A stretch of 64,000 nucleotides of DNA. Origin: Cystobacter fuscus DSM 2262 (GTDB taxonomy: Bacteria; Myxococcota; Myxococcia; Myxococcales; Myxococcaceae). The translations under genes and the position numbers were made by a program. The stretch spans positions 62,001 to 126,000 of the forward strand of contig NZ_ANAH02000020.1 of the NCBI RefSeq assembly GCF_000335475.2. The letters run 5' to 3'. Positions 35,601 through 45,300 of the stretch are shown here, piece after piece; the stretch's first letter is position 1, and each line of letters starts with the position of its first letter. The notes beneath the pieces were generated by a model, which saw nothing but the letters and a program-made list of their open reading frames with translations, did not search any database and was not told where the DNA came from.

Positions 35601-36610
35601 GCGTTGAGCGTCGTCTCCGTGACCCGTGCCAGGAACTGCGCGAAGGACGGGTTGCCGCTCGAGTCGGCACGAAGGACGAGCGTGTTGACGAAGAACCCGA
35701 TCAACCCCTCCAGCTCGCGCCGCATCCGGCCCGCGATGGGGGTCCCCACGGCGATGTCCTCCTGCCCCGTCAGACGCGAGAGCAACAGCTGGAACGCCGC
35801 GAGCAGCACCATGAACAGCGTGGCCCCTTCCCGGTGGGCCAGCTCCCTCAGTCCCGTGGCGATCTCCAGCGGAATCCATACGACGTGCTCGGCCCCTTTG
35901 TGGCTGGGCTTCGCGGGTCTGGGACGATCCAGGGGAAGCCGCAGGGCCGGGGGCATGTCGGCGAGCTGCTTCCTCCAATAGGCGAGCTGCTCTTCCAGGA
36001 GGGGTCCCGAGAGCATCTGCCGTTGCCACAGGGCATGGTCGGCGTACTGGATGGGGAGCTCCGGTAACGTCGGCGGCCCTCCTCGCCGGAGTCCCTCGTA
36101 GTTCGTGGCGAACTCGCTCATCATCACGCCCGTGGACCACCCATCACTGATGATGTGATGCATGGTGACGAGCAGGAGGTGCTCGGCGTCCGAGCATTTG
36201 ACGAGCGTCGTTCGGAGCAGGGGGCCGCGTTCGAGCTCGAACGGCCGGCTGGCTTCCTCTTGTTCCAGCCGCCGTGCCTCCGTGTCGCGCGTGTGCGCTG
36301 GCCGTCCCGAGAGATCGATCACCGGCATCGACCACCGCATGGGGGCATGGATGCGCTGGAAGGGCTCTCCGTCCCGTTGCTCGAACGTGGTGCGCAGGAC
36401 TTCATGCCGGTGGACGATGAGCTCGAACGAGCGCCGCAGGATCTCGGTGTCCAGTGCTCCTTCCAGCCGCAGCGCGAAGGGCATGTTGTAGGCGGCGCTG
36501 TTCGGCTCGAGCCTGTCCATGAACCACAGCCGCCGTTGCGCATACGACACGGGGATGGGCTGGGAGCGTGGGCTGCGTGGAATGGCCATGGCCAGTGGCG
36601 TCTGCTTCAC
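32624..36610 (-). CDS. Terminal NRPS, C-A(Val)-PCP-TE
   Basis: The 1328-residue enzyme is one NRPS module with release. Domains: condensation (about 15-450, active site HHIISDG near 152), adenylation (about 470-960, YTSGSTGEPKG near 628, GYGPTETT), carrier (Ser in FFELGGHSL near 1011) and thioesterase (about 1080-1328, nucleophile GWSMGG near 1143, LLDSW, GDHYSMM). The hand-extracted specificity code is D-A-F-W-L-G-G-T-F-K, one change from the classical valine code DAFWIGGTFK, so Val is predicted. It should add the last residue and hydrolyse or cyclise the chain. GTG at 36610 overlaps the acylase stop by GTGA; MAIPRS at 36589 is an alternative start. No epimerase or methyltransferase domain is seen. 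Confidence 0.93.
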   Translation of the reverse strand: MKQTPLAMAIPRSPRSQPIPVSYAQRRLWFMDRLEPNSAAYNMPFALRLEGALDTEILRRSFELIVHRHEVLRTTFEQRDGEPFQRIHAPMRWSMPVIDLSGRPAHTRDTEARRLEQEEASRPFELERGPLLRTTLVKCSDAEHLLLVTMHHIISDGWSTGVMMSEFATNYEGLRRGGPPTLPELPIQYADHALWQRQMLSGPLLEEQLAYWRKQLADMPPALRLPLDRPRPAKPSHKGAEHVVWIPLEIATGLRELAHREGATLFMVLLAAFQLLLSRLTGQEDIAVGTPIAGRMRRELEGLIGFFVNTLVLRADSSGNPSFAQFLARVTETTLNAYANQDVPFDMLVERLAPRREPGLTPLFQVMFTVQNAWTEGVRLEGLTATPREVHGGTAKFDLMLQVRERADGLEAMFEYSTELFDAATVERMGRCYATLLEGLRKTGGGARCRELRLLGEGERRQLLEEWNRTASDFPRERCVHELFEEQAELHPEAIAVEAEGESLTYRELNLRANRVAHALRERGVAPESRVGLCVERSPEMLVAMLGILKAGGAYVPLDPRLPAERLSFMTRDVGLQVVVASRAHRPVAERLGEVLEPGSWLGESSATANPVSGARAENLVYVMYTSGSTGEPKGVAIEHRNVNRLVRGANYVHLGPDEVFLQLAPSSFDASTFEIWGCLLNGGRLVLPPPKEGSLRRLSELLEQHGVTTLWLTAGLFHQFVQEDVDGLARVRQVLAGGDVLSPWHVRRFLERGGRRLINGYGPTETTTFACCHRMERPEQVGESVSIGRPIANTTAYVVDTAGELVPMGVAGELWIGGEGVGRGYWNRPELTAARFLGNPWGPGRLYRTGDRVRWRADGTLEYLGRIDFQVKLRGFRIEPGEVEAVLRRHPEVRDAVVLVREEPPGDKRLVAYVATAAHEAPSNRENLRQYLHRQLPDYMVPSAFVPLPTLPLTPNGKVDRRALPAPEVPVTGPVVPPRDRLELMLSELWREALHVPNVGVTQNFFELGGHSLLALGLMTRIERQLGRRLPVASLFTHPTIEQLATLLRQERIGRDGNSPLVPLRTEGSRPPLFCVHPIGGSVLGYGTLVRHLDVDQPVYGLEAPSLDGTRPVYPSLEAMAADYLQAVRQVQPEGPYRLAGWSMGGVVAFEMARQLTRSGARVELLALLDSWSPMLEPQEANAPLDELALLELFAHDMARAIGHPHPLFSPEELARRDLEERRALLLERAHGLGLLPPDVGREMLDALLRTFRAHEQALRHYVPQTLPVDRVVLFRPDEPASNRPPLGGWNTVVPSELELRRVPGDHYSMMAEPHVRELARQLRDML

Positions 36611-39057
36611 GGCGACCTCGAGGTGGGCGTGAACTCGAGCCGCGTGAGCTCGAGCGCGGGGTCCGCTTGGATGTCTGCCTCCTCGAAAAGCACGGGACGC
36701 AAGTGCTTGTCTCGGAAGAGGAGCGTCTGGTCGGAGAAACGCGGGGAGAGGGGATCGGTTGTCTGGGAGTAGGTGAGGAGCGCGGAGGCGCGGGGGCCCG
36801 CCTCGGTGAACTCCATGACCATGAGGAAGCTCGAGCCATTGTTGACGGGATACCCTTCCGTCGTGAGTCCCGTGCTCGCCGAGAGCACCTGTTGACGCTC
36901 CGTGCGCGGCAACAAGGTTGAATTCGCGCTGGTATACCCGACGACGTTGGCGACCCCTTCGAGATCTCCCAGGCCTCCATGAATCGGGATCACCCGCTCG
37001 CCCTTGCGCGTGAATTGCACGTCGCCCAACCGCGCGTCCACGCGAATGCCGGCGCGCGTGAGCTGGACGACGGCCGCCCCGAGCTTCTCGAGGAGGGGAT
37101 CCGGGCCCGAGGCGGGGGCTGGAGCGAGTCCGGACGGTGTCGACAACGGCTGGTCGGGCGCGAAGGGCTGCGCGAAGAGTGCTCCCTTGTCCACGAGCTC
37201 CTGCCGGCTGAATTGGCCGAGGAACTCGCGCCAGACAACAGCTCCCGTGCGATCGAGCTCCATTCGGCCATCCCATGCCGCGAGCGCCTGGCACGCGTCC
37301 GCGATGCGCACGGGCTCTCCCTGGAGGTCCACCGTGTCCACCCCCTGGCAGCGGCTCACGACCGGGGCGAGGAGCTGCTCCGCCAGCCAGGCGCGATTGC
37401 TCAGGATGGCGTGCTCGAGCTCGGACCGCGTGAATCGGCCATCGGCGCCGGCCGGGGAGGCTTTGCCTTGCTCGGTGAGAAGGGTGAGGTTCATGTGGGC
37501 CCGGGGACTGAGCCGCCCCTGCGCCGTGGCATAGACCTCGTAGGGAAAGGGAATGTTCCGCAGCGGCTCGGCTGGGTTGGAGTAGATCGGCGAGTCGTTC
37601 GCGTTCATCACGAAGTCCGTGCGGACCAGATGCGGCGCATTCTCCACCGGCATCAATCCCCGGGTCGTGTCCTCCAGCCCCACCCACTCGTCGCGTGACG
37701 TGCTTCCGTCAAGCAAGAGGATGTGCTGAGCCTCGAAGAACCGGGTATCCGCGTCCCGCTCGAGTGAAAGACGGTAGGCCGCGATGGTCTCGGCGCTCAG
37801 CTGAGGCACCCGGGACGCGTCTTCATACCGGGTCCGTCCATCCGCGCTCGCCGCGAGGGTGTTGACCCAGGGGATACCACGCACCTCGGCCTGCGCGGCG
37901 GAGAGCTCGTCGAGCCCGCCGGCCTCGTTCATTCTCAGCCATTGCTCCGCGAAGTAATGATTGCCTTCATTGGCGTCGCGGATGGTGTAGGCGAGCCTGC
38001 TGGTCCACTCCGCGCCGGGGCCGTTGAGCATGGGGCCATGGTGGCTGCGCCAGAACGTGCGCTTGACCTGGCGGAAGGTTCCGTCGGCCTCGCGCACGCG
38101 GATGGTGTGCTCCTCCCGCGTCATCTTCCGCGTCCGGCCGTCATATTCGTAGGAGGTGGGATCCCCCTCCGGCAACGTCAGCCTGTACACCACGAAATGG
38201 CTCGAGGAGGTCACCGTGTGGGTCCATGCGACGTCGCGGTTGAACCCGATGTTGATCACCGGCATCCCGAGAAGGGAGCCGCCATACACATCCAGTTTTC
38301 CTGGAAGGGTGAGATGGCTTTCGTAGAAGCGGAGCGCACCCTCCCACGGGAAATGCGGGTTGGCGACCAGCATGCCTCCGCCCCCGGATGTCCGCTCACG
38401 ACCGAGCGCCCAGCCGTTGCTCCCCAGCTCGAAGTCACGCGGCCTGGGCAGGGGAGGCCCTCCTGGCGGAAGGCTCGAGACCGCCACGCTCGCCAGGGGC
38501 GGCTGGGCATTCGCGACGTAGCCCAGGAGCGGCGCGAGGCTGTCGAGAAGCGAGAGGTCGAGGTGGTACGCGAGGAGATCTACCCCCCGAATGGGCTTCA
38601 CCCAGCTGGCGCCGGTGCAGGGCGCCGGCAGGTTTTCCGCCGGTGTGTTTTCAAGATAGTGGTTGTACCCATCGGCGAACCCTTCCACCAGCTCCTTCAT
38701 CGCGGGCGACTGCTGATCATACGCGGCCTGGGCGCGTGCCAGCAGTCCCAGCCCCAGGTAGGTGAGATCGCTGTCGATGTTGGCCTCGCCCGCTCCGGGA
38801 CCGAAATAGCTGGCACGCTCGCCGCGAACCTTGAGGATCTGATCGGCGAGCGTGCACACCGCGTCCTGCGCCTGGGCGTAACCGAGCCCGGCTCCCACTC
38901 CCCGATAATCCTCCGCCGTGATGTGGGGAATTCCGTACGAGGTTCGTCGAATCGTGGCCTTGATCCCCGCGGGCTGCTCGTCACCGCCTTCGCAGGCGGA
39001 GAGCATGGCCAGTCCGAGGACAACGAGGAAATGGAAGCAAGGAGAACGCATGGTCAT
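36607..39057 (-). CDS. Penicillin acylase family Ntn-hydrolase lipoprotein (PvdQ-like)
   Basis: The 816-residue protein has a lipoprotein signal (FLVVLGLAMLSAC, Cys22) and the penicillin amidase fold. The predicted self-cleavage and nucleophile site is Gly-Ser213 in ELGSNGWALG, giving an alpha chain of about 190 and a beta chain of about 604 residues, as in PvdQ and AHL acylases. Beta-chain motifs TSSSHFVVYRL, FWRSHHGPML and NANDSPIYSNPAEP match the family. The residue after Cys22 is Glu, so retention in the inner membrane is not signalled. Located between two NRPS genes and joined to the terminal one by a GTGA overlap, it belongs to the pathway. Likely role: periplasmic removal of the fatty acyl group from an exported precursor. 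Self-resistance or degradation of signals are alternatives. Confidence 0.88.
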   Translation of the reverse strand: MTMRSPCFHFLVVLGLAMLSACEGGDEQPAGIKATIRRTSYGIPHITAEDYRGVGAGLGYAQAQDAVCTLADQILKVRGERASYFGPGAGEANIDSDLTYLGLGLLARAQAAYDQQSPAMKELVEGFADGYNHYLENTPAENLPAPCTGASWVKPIRGVDLLAYHLDLSLLDSLAPLLGYVANAQPPLASVAVSSLPPGGPPLPRPRDFELGSNGWALGRERTSGGGGMLVANPHFPWEGALRFYESHLTLPGKLDVYGGSLLGMPVINIGFNRDVAWTHTVTSSSHFVVYRLTLPEGDPTSYEYDGRTRKMTREEHTIRVREADGTFRQVKRTFWRSHHGPMLNGPGAEWTSRLAYTIRDANEGNHYFAEQWLRMNEAGGLDELSAAQAEVRGIPWVNTLAASADGRTRYEDASRVPQLSAETIAAYRLSLERDADTRFFEAQHILLLDGSTSRDEWVGLEDTTRGLMPVENAPHLVRTDFVMNANDSPIYSNPAEPLRNIPFPYEVYATAQGRLSPRAHMNLTLLTEQGKASPAGADGRFTRSELEHAILSNRAWLAEQLLAPVVSRCQGVDTVDLQGEPVRIADACQALAAWDGRMELDRTGAVVWREFLGQFSRQELVDKGALFAQPFAPDQPLSTPSGLAPAPASGPDPLLEKLGAAVVQLTRAGIRVDARLGDVQFTRKGERVIPIHGGLGDLEGVANVVGYTSANSTLLPRTERQQVLSASTGLTTEGYPVNNGSSFLMVMEFTEAGPRASALLTYSQTTDPLSPRFSDQTLLFRDKHLRPVLFEEADIQADPALELTRLEFTPTSRSP

Positions 39058-39081
39058 CCGGTGGGAGTGCTCGTGGAGCCG

Positions 39082-42000
39082 TTACTTCTCGAGGAACTCC
39101 GACAGGGTACGGATCGTCGGGTGTTTGAACAGGTCGGTGATGGCGATGTTCTTCCCGACAACATCTCGCAGGCGGTTGAACACGCGGATGATGGAGAGGG
39201 AGTCTCCGCCGACCTTGAAGAAGTTGTCGTCGAGGCTGGCCGCCTGCACCCCGATGGTCTCCTTCCAGAGAGTGGCGATGGTGCGTTGCAGGTCGCTCCA
39301 ATCGGAGGTGGCGGTGTTCGCGTTCTCCTCGCGGGGCTCTTCCTGCGCGGGCAAGGCCTTGCGATCCACCTTGCCGTTGGGCAGCCGCGGGAGCTGCTCG
39401 AGGAGCACGAACGCGGACGGGACGGAGAATCCAGGGAGGTGCTCGAGGGCGAAGTCCCGCAGCTCGGAGGCGGACGCGTTGCGCGCGCGGTCGACCGCGA
39501 GGTACGCCACCAACCGTTTGTTGCCCTGGCCGTCGTCGCGGGTGATGACCACGGCTTCCAGGACGGCGGGGTGCTGCTGCAACAACGCCTCGATTTCGCC
39601 GGGTTCGATGCGGTAGCCGCGAATCTTGACCTGCTCGTCGATGCGACCCATGAACTCGATCAGGCCGTCTGGCGAGTAGCGTGCCAGGTCACCCGTCTTG
39701 TAGAGCCGATCACCCATCCGCCCGCTGAACGGATTGGGAATGAAGCGGGCCTCCGTGAGCTCGCGGCGGTGGAGATACCCGTGGGTGACACCCTCTCCGC
39801 CCACGTGGAGCTCGCCGGGCACGCCCACGGGAACGGGTTGCTGGTGGGCGTCGAGGATGTAGATGCGCGTGTTGGCGATGGGGCGGCCAATGGACACGTT
39901 CGCCCGCGGCGGTTTCGCATCCAGCTTGTGGACCGTGCTCCAGACGGTGGCTTCGGTGGGCCCATACTCATTGTAGAGCGTGGCGCTCCCGGCCACCTCG
40001 AGATGGCGCTCGACCAGCTGGGCCGGGCAGGGCTCTCCCGCCACGATGACCGTCCTCAGGGAGGACAGGTCGTGGGGTTGTGCGTTCTGCATGACCAGGG
40101 AATAGACGGAGGGAATGCACAACAGGTGGGACACCTGGCGTGTGGAGATCACCTCGTGGAGCTTGGAGAGATCGGGAGCACCCTCGCCCTCGGGGAGGAT
40201 GAGGCGGCCTCCTTGCGTCAACGTCCAGTAGATGCCCGCGACGGAGCTGTCGAACGCGAAGGACGACAGCAGCAGGAAGCTGGTGACGGGCTCGCGGTAG
40301 TACGCCCACCGCGCGCTGGTGGAGTGCACGAGGTTGCGGTGGCTCACGCGCACACCCTTGGGCGTGCCGGTGGACCCGGAGGTGTAGATGACGTACGCGA
40401 GGTCCCCAGGGCCCGCGAGCGGCGCGGGGTTGGTGGGGCTCCGCCGGGAGATGTCACTCCAATCGGCATCCAGGCGGACAACCTTCTCGTCGTCCAGGGA
40501 AAACCGTGAGCGCAACTGGCTGTGCGTCAGCAGGACGGCGACGTTCGAATCCTCGAGCATGTAGCTCAACCGCTGAGCCGGGTACGAGGGATCCATCGGC
40601 ACGTACGTTCCGCCGGCCTTCATCACGCCCAGCATCGCGACCACCATGTCGACGGAGCGCTGGAGGCACACCCCCACCAGGGCACCCGGACCGACGCCCC
40701 GTTCGCGCAGGAGGTGGGCGACCTGGTTGGCTCGCTGATTCACCTCACGGTAGCCGAGCCGCTGCTCGCCCTGCTCGAGCGCGATGGCTTCCGGCGTGCG
40801 CTCGGCCTGGGCCTCGAAGATGTGCTGGATGCAGGTGTCCCGGGGGAAGTGGGCGTCCGTCTGGTTCCACTCCACGAGGAGCTGCTGTTTCTCGGGCTCC
40901 GTCAGCAGGGGAAGCTCGGAGATGGGCTTCTCGGGCGCCTGGACGATGGCCCTCAGCAGGGTCTCCAGATGCCCACTCATCCGCCGGATGGTCGCGGCGT
41001 CGAACAAGTCGCTGTTGTACTCCCAGTGTCCCGTCAGACCCCTCGGCGTTTCCTCCATGGACAAGGTCAGATCGTACTTGGCGGTGACACTGCCCAGCTG
41101 CAAGGACGAGAGCGTGAGTCCTGGCAGGGCGAACGCGTGCTCGGGCGTGTTCTGCAGGATGAACATCACCTGGAAGAGCGGGTTGTAGCTCAGCGACCGC
41201 TCGGGTTGGAGCGCCTCCACCACGTGATCGAAGGGAATCTCCTGATGCTCGTAGGCGGTGAGCGCCGTGTCGCGCACCCGCTCGAGCACCTGGTTGAAAC
41301 TCGGGTTGTCGTGCAGCCGCCCACGCATCACCAGCGTGTTCACGAAGAACCCGATGAGCTGCTCGAGTTCTGGCTGCTCGCGGTTGGCGACCACCGTTCC
41401 CACGGGGATGTCGGTCTGGTTCGTGTAGCGGTGGATCAGGGTCTGGAACCCCGCGAGCAACGTCATGAACAGGCTCGTGTTCGCCTTGCGGCTCAGGGCG
41501 GCGAGGGCGTCGCTGAGCTGCTTGTCCAGCTTGAAGTACTCGGTCGCGCCGGCGAACGTCTCGGTCTCGGGACGCGGCTGGGCGAACGGCAACTGCAAGA
41601 GAGGCGGCATGTCGCTCAACTGCCGCACCCAATAGTCGAGCTGCCGCTTGAGGACATCGTCTCGCAGCCACTGCTTCTGCCACAGGGCATAGTCCGCGTA
41701 CTGGATCGGCAACGCGTCGAGAGAAGAGGGACTCCCCTGGCTGAAGGCCTTGTAGAGCTCCGCGAGTTCTCTCTGGAAGACACCGATCGACCAGCCGTCC
41801 AGGACGATGTGATGCGCCGTCACCATGAGCACGCTTCGCTGCTCACCGAGCAGGAACAGGGTGGTCCGCAGCAGGGGCCCCTGGGTGAGATCGAAGGGCT
41901 TTCGGGCTTCCTCTTCCGTCAGGCGTTGGAGCTCGGCGGAGCGCATGTGCTCCGACAGCCCGCTCAGGTTCACGACCTGCAGCGTCGTGGCGTGCGAGGG

Positions 42001-42351
42001 GGAGATGACCTGAACGGGCTTGCCCTCGACGGTCGAGAACGTCGTCCGGAGGGCCTCGTGGCGGTTCATGATCTCCTGGATGCTCCGCTCCAGCACCCGC
42101 ACATCGAGCGAGCCCTCCATGCGCAATGCCGACACCTCGTTGTACGCGGGGCTGCCGGGCCGCAACTGGCTGAACAGCCACAACCGGCTCTGCGCGAGCG
42201 ACAACGGCACGGGATCGAGCCCCGTCGCGCGGTGGACGATGGGCGGCTTCTGCGCCTTGAGCGCCTCTTCCTTCAGGGCTTTGAGCACCATCGCTCGCTG
42301 GGCGGGAGAGAGGCTGCTGAGCAGATCTTGGTTGTCTCTTTTGGTGGTCAT
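39082..42351 (-). CDS. NRPS module C-A-PCP, substrate unassigned
   Basis: The 1089-residue protein has an N-terminal helical segment (LLSSLSPAQRAMVLKALKEEA) that may act in docking. A condensation domain follows (about 45-480, HHIVLDG near 180), then adenylation (about 500-1000, YTSGSTGTPKG near 660, EYGPTEAT) and a C-terminal carrier (Ser in FFKVGGDSL near 1049). The extracted code is D-S-A-L-I-A-E-V-W-K. I know no exact match; six of ten positions agree with the tyrosine code DGTLTAEVAK, so an aromatic or bulky residue is a weak suggestion only. No TE or epimerase. It lies 24 bases upstream of the acylase and 45 bases downstream of the FAAL-NRPS gene. Confidence 0.92.
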   Translation of the reverse strand: MTTKRDNQDLLSSLSPAQRAMVLKALKEEALKAQKPPIVHRATGLDPVPLSLAQSRLWLFSQLRPGSPAYNEVSALRMEGSLDVRVLERSIQEIMNRHEALRTTFSTVEGKPVQVISPSHATTLQVVNLSGLSEHMRSAELQRLTEEEARKPFDLTQGPLLRTTLFLLGEQRSVLMVTAHHIVLDGWSIGVFQRELAELYKAFSQGSPSSLDALPIQYADYALWQKQWLRDDVLKRQLDYWVRQLSDMPPLLQLPFAQPRPETETFAGATEYFKLDKQLSDALAALSRKANTSLFMTLLAGFQTLIHRYTNQTDIPVGTVVANREQPELEQLIGFFVNTLVMRGRLHDNPSFNQVLERVRDTALTAYEHQEIPFDHVVEALQPERSLSYNPLFQVMFILQNTPEHAFALPGLTLSSLQLGSVTAKYDLTLSMEETPRGLTGHWEYNSDLFDAATIRRMSGHLETLLRAIVQAPEKPISELPLLTEPEKQQLLVEWNQTDAHFPRDTCIQHIFEAQAERTPEAIALEQGEQRLGYREVNQRANQVAHLLRERGVGPGALVGVCLQRSVDMVVAMLGVMKAGGTYVPMDPSYPAQRLSYMLEDSNVAVLLTHSQLRSRFSLDDEKVVRLDADWSDISRRSPTNPAPLAGPGDLAYVIYTSGSTGTPKGVRVSHRNLVHSTSARWAYYREPVTSFLLLSSFAFDSSVAGIYWTLTQGGRLILPEGEGAPDLSKLHEVISTRQVSHLLCIPSVYSLVMQNAQPHDLSSLRTVIVAGEPCPAQLVERHLEVAGSATLYNEYGPTEATVWSTVHKLDAKPPRANVSIGRPIANTRIYILDAHQQPVPVGVPGELHVGGEGVTHGYLHRRELTEARFIPNPFSGRMGDRLYKTGDLARYSPDGLIEFMGRIDEQVKIRGYRIEPGEIEALLQQHPAVLEAVVITRDDGQGNKRLVAYLAVDRARNASASELRDFALEHLPGFSVPSAFVLLEQLPRLPNGKVDRKALPAQEEPREENANTATSDWSDLQRTIATLWKETIGVQAASLDDNFFKVGGDSLSIIRVFNRLRDVVGKNIAITDLFKHPTIRTLSEFLEK

Positions 42352-42396
42352 GGACTTGTTCGCTCGTTGAGGTTCGAAGTGGATTCAGGCCGTCTG

Positions 42397-45300
42397 TTAC
42401 GAATGCTCCCTCTTCTTCCGGATCGCCAGGTGTGCTTGCTTTTGTTTCTTGATCCGATCCTGGATGCCCTGCGTCTCGGGGGACGTCTCGTGTCCCCGCG
42501 CCAGGAAGCCCGCGAGGGCGCGGATCGTCGGGTATTGCAACAACTGCACGAGTGAGATGTCTCGCTTCAATTGTTCCTCGAGCTTGTGACGGACCTGTGC
42601 CGCCAGGAGCGAGTGCCCTCCGAGATCGAAGAAGTTGTCATTGACTCCCACCTTGTCGAGCTGAAGCACTTCCTGCCATACGGCCGCGATGAGCTGCTCC
42701 AGGTCGTTGGAGGGGCGGACGTAGGTGGCCTCGAGCGCCGGGCGGGCATTGTCTGGAAGGGGCAGGGCGGTCCTGTCGAGCTTCCCATGAGACGTCAGGG
42801 GCAACTTGTCGAGCGAGACGATGGCGGCGGGGACCATGTAGTGCGGCAGCGACTCCGCGAGGAAGTGCCGGACCTCCACCGGGAGGGTGTTGCCCGAGGG
42901 GTTCTTCCAGACGATGTACGCGACGAGCCGGTTGCCGCCTCCCGCCTCCGGCTGGGCGACCACCGCGGCATCCTGGACTCGAGGATGCAAGCGCAGCGCG
43001 GCTTCCACCTCTCCCAGCTCGACCCGAAAACCGCGGATCTTGACCTGATCATCGGCGCGGCCCAGGAACTCGATCTTTCCGTCGGCGAGGTAGCGCGCCA
43101 GGTCTCCTGTCTTGTACAGCCGCGCTCCGGGCTCCGTGCTGAAGGGATCGCAGATGAACCGCTCGGCGGTCAGCTCCGGCCGGTGGAGGTACCCGCGCGC
43201 CACACCCGCGCCTCCAATATAGAGTTCGCCGGACACTCCGACGGGAACAGGCCGCAGGCGGGCATCCAGGATGTAGAGCTGGGTGTTCGCGATGGGCCTG
43301 CCAATGGGCACGTTTCCGGACGCGAATGCGAGCGACGTGACTTCGTGCGTGCAGCAGCCCACGACGGTCTCGGTCGGTCCGTACTCGTTGATGATCTTCG
43401 TCTCGGGCGCATGCGTTCGCCAGAACGCGAGACTTTCCCGCGCGAGCGCCTCTCCCCCCACGATGAAGGCCCGGGTGCCGCCCGCCGCCTGCTCCGCCGG
43501 CATCGAGTTCCTGAGCAGATCCAGGTGGGCGGGGGTGAGCTTGACCAGACTGAAATCCCGCTCGGCCCGGAGGACGTTCATGAGCGCGGACAGTTCCTCC
43601 TGTTCCGGCAGCAGGACGACCTTCTTTCCGGCGAGCAGGGGCGTGAACAGGCTCGTGATGGTGGCATCGAAGCCAATGGACGTGACGACCGGGGCGCCCC
43701 TTCCCCCGTCGACCGCGTAGGCGTGCTCGCACCAGGCGAGGTAGTTGACGAGGCCTCGGTGCTGCACCATCACGCCCTTGGGTCTGCCCGTGGAGCCCGA
43801 GGTGTAGATGATGTACGCCAGACTTCCGGGTGTGGCGCGGCCCCTGGGATTGTCCGGGCTGTTCCTCACGAGCTCGTCCCCATCACCATCCACGCAGAGG
43901 GTGCGGACGCTCCTGCCTGGCAGCTTCGTCAGGAGTTCCCGTTGGGTGAGCAGCGCGGCGACGCCCGCGTCCTCGAGCACATAGGCCAGACGCTGCGCCG
44001 GGTACGAGGGATCGAGGGGAACGTAGGCCGCCCCCGCCTTGAGTACGCCAAGGAGCGCGACCATCAGCTCGAGGGAACGGTGGACACACACTCCCACGAG
44101 GCTTTCGGGCCCGATGCCCAGGCCGATCAGCTGGTGGGCGATTCGATTGGCACGCTGGTTCAGCTCCCGGTAGTCGAGCCGCTGGTCCATGTACTCCACG
44201 GCGATGGCGTCGGGAGTCCGGGCCGCCTGTGCTTCGAACAATTCATGGAAGCACTTGTCCTCCGGATAGGAGGTCCTCGTGTCGTTCCAATCGATCAACA
44301 GCCGCCGTTGCTCGTCGGCGCTCATCAGCGGCAGGTCCCCGAGCGTCTGTCCGGGTTGCTCCAGGATCGCATCGAGCAACGTTTGCAGGTGGCCATTCAT
44401 GCGCTGGATGGTCGCCGCGTCGAACAGATCCGAGTTGTACTCCCAGGAGGCCGTCAGCGAGTCGTCGCCCTCGGTCATCTTGAGCGTCAGGTCGAACTGG
44501 GCCGCGCGATGCTCCAGGGCGAAGGGCTCGAGGGTGAGTCCTCCCAATTGGATGGAGGTGTCTTGCTCCCGGGTCACGAGGGCGGAAATCGCCTGCTGCC
44601 GATGGGGTTTCTCGTGCAGGAACATCGTCTGGAACAGGGGGGAGTGGCTCGAGTCGCGTCCCGGCCGCAACCGATTGACCAACAACGCGAACGGGTATTC
44701 CTGATGGGCGAGCGCGTCCAGGACCGTCTGTCTGACCTGCTGGAGGAATTGCTCGAAGCCAAGGTCATGAGACAGTCGCGCGCGAAGGCCGAGCTGATTC
44801 ACCAGATACCCGACGGTCCCGGCGAACTCCGCGCGCGTCCGCCCCGCGACCGAGGAGCCCACGACGATGTCCTCCTGTCCCGTGTACCGGTAGAGGAGCA
44901 CCTGGAACGCCGCGAGCAGCAGGGTGTAGGGGGTTGCTCCGCGGGACGTCGCGAACGCCTTCAGCCGCTCCACCCGCCGTGGGTCCCATCGAGACACGTG
45001 GACGGCGCCGCGGTCGCTCTGGACGGGTGCGCGCGGCCTGTCCGCCGGGAGGCTCAGCACCGGTGGCGCTCCGGCCAGTTGCTTGCGCCAATAACGCCAG
45101 AGTTCCTCTCCCCTGGGTCCCTCGAGCAGTGCGGATTGCCAGTTCGCGTGGTCCACGGGCTGCGAGGCCGACGTGGCCAGGGCCACGGGCTGTCGTGCCT
45201 TCAGGCTGGCATACACCTCGGGGAGCTCGCCCATGAGCACCATCAAGGACCAGAAGTCGACCAGGATGTGGTGGGCGGTCAGCAGCAGGACGTGGTCTCG

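Noticed and set aside
37942-40509. Long plus-strand open frame across the acylase and NRPS genes
   Set aside because: It crosses two real genes on the other strand and has shadow-type composition.
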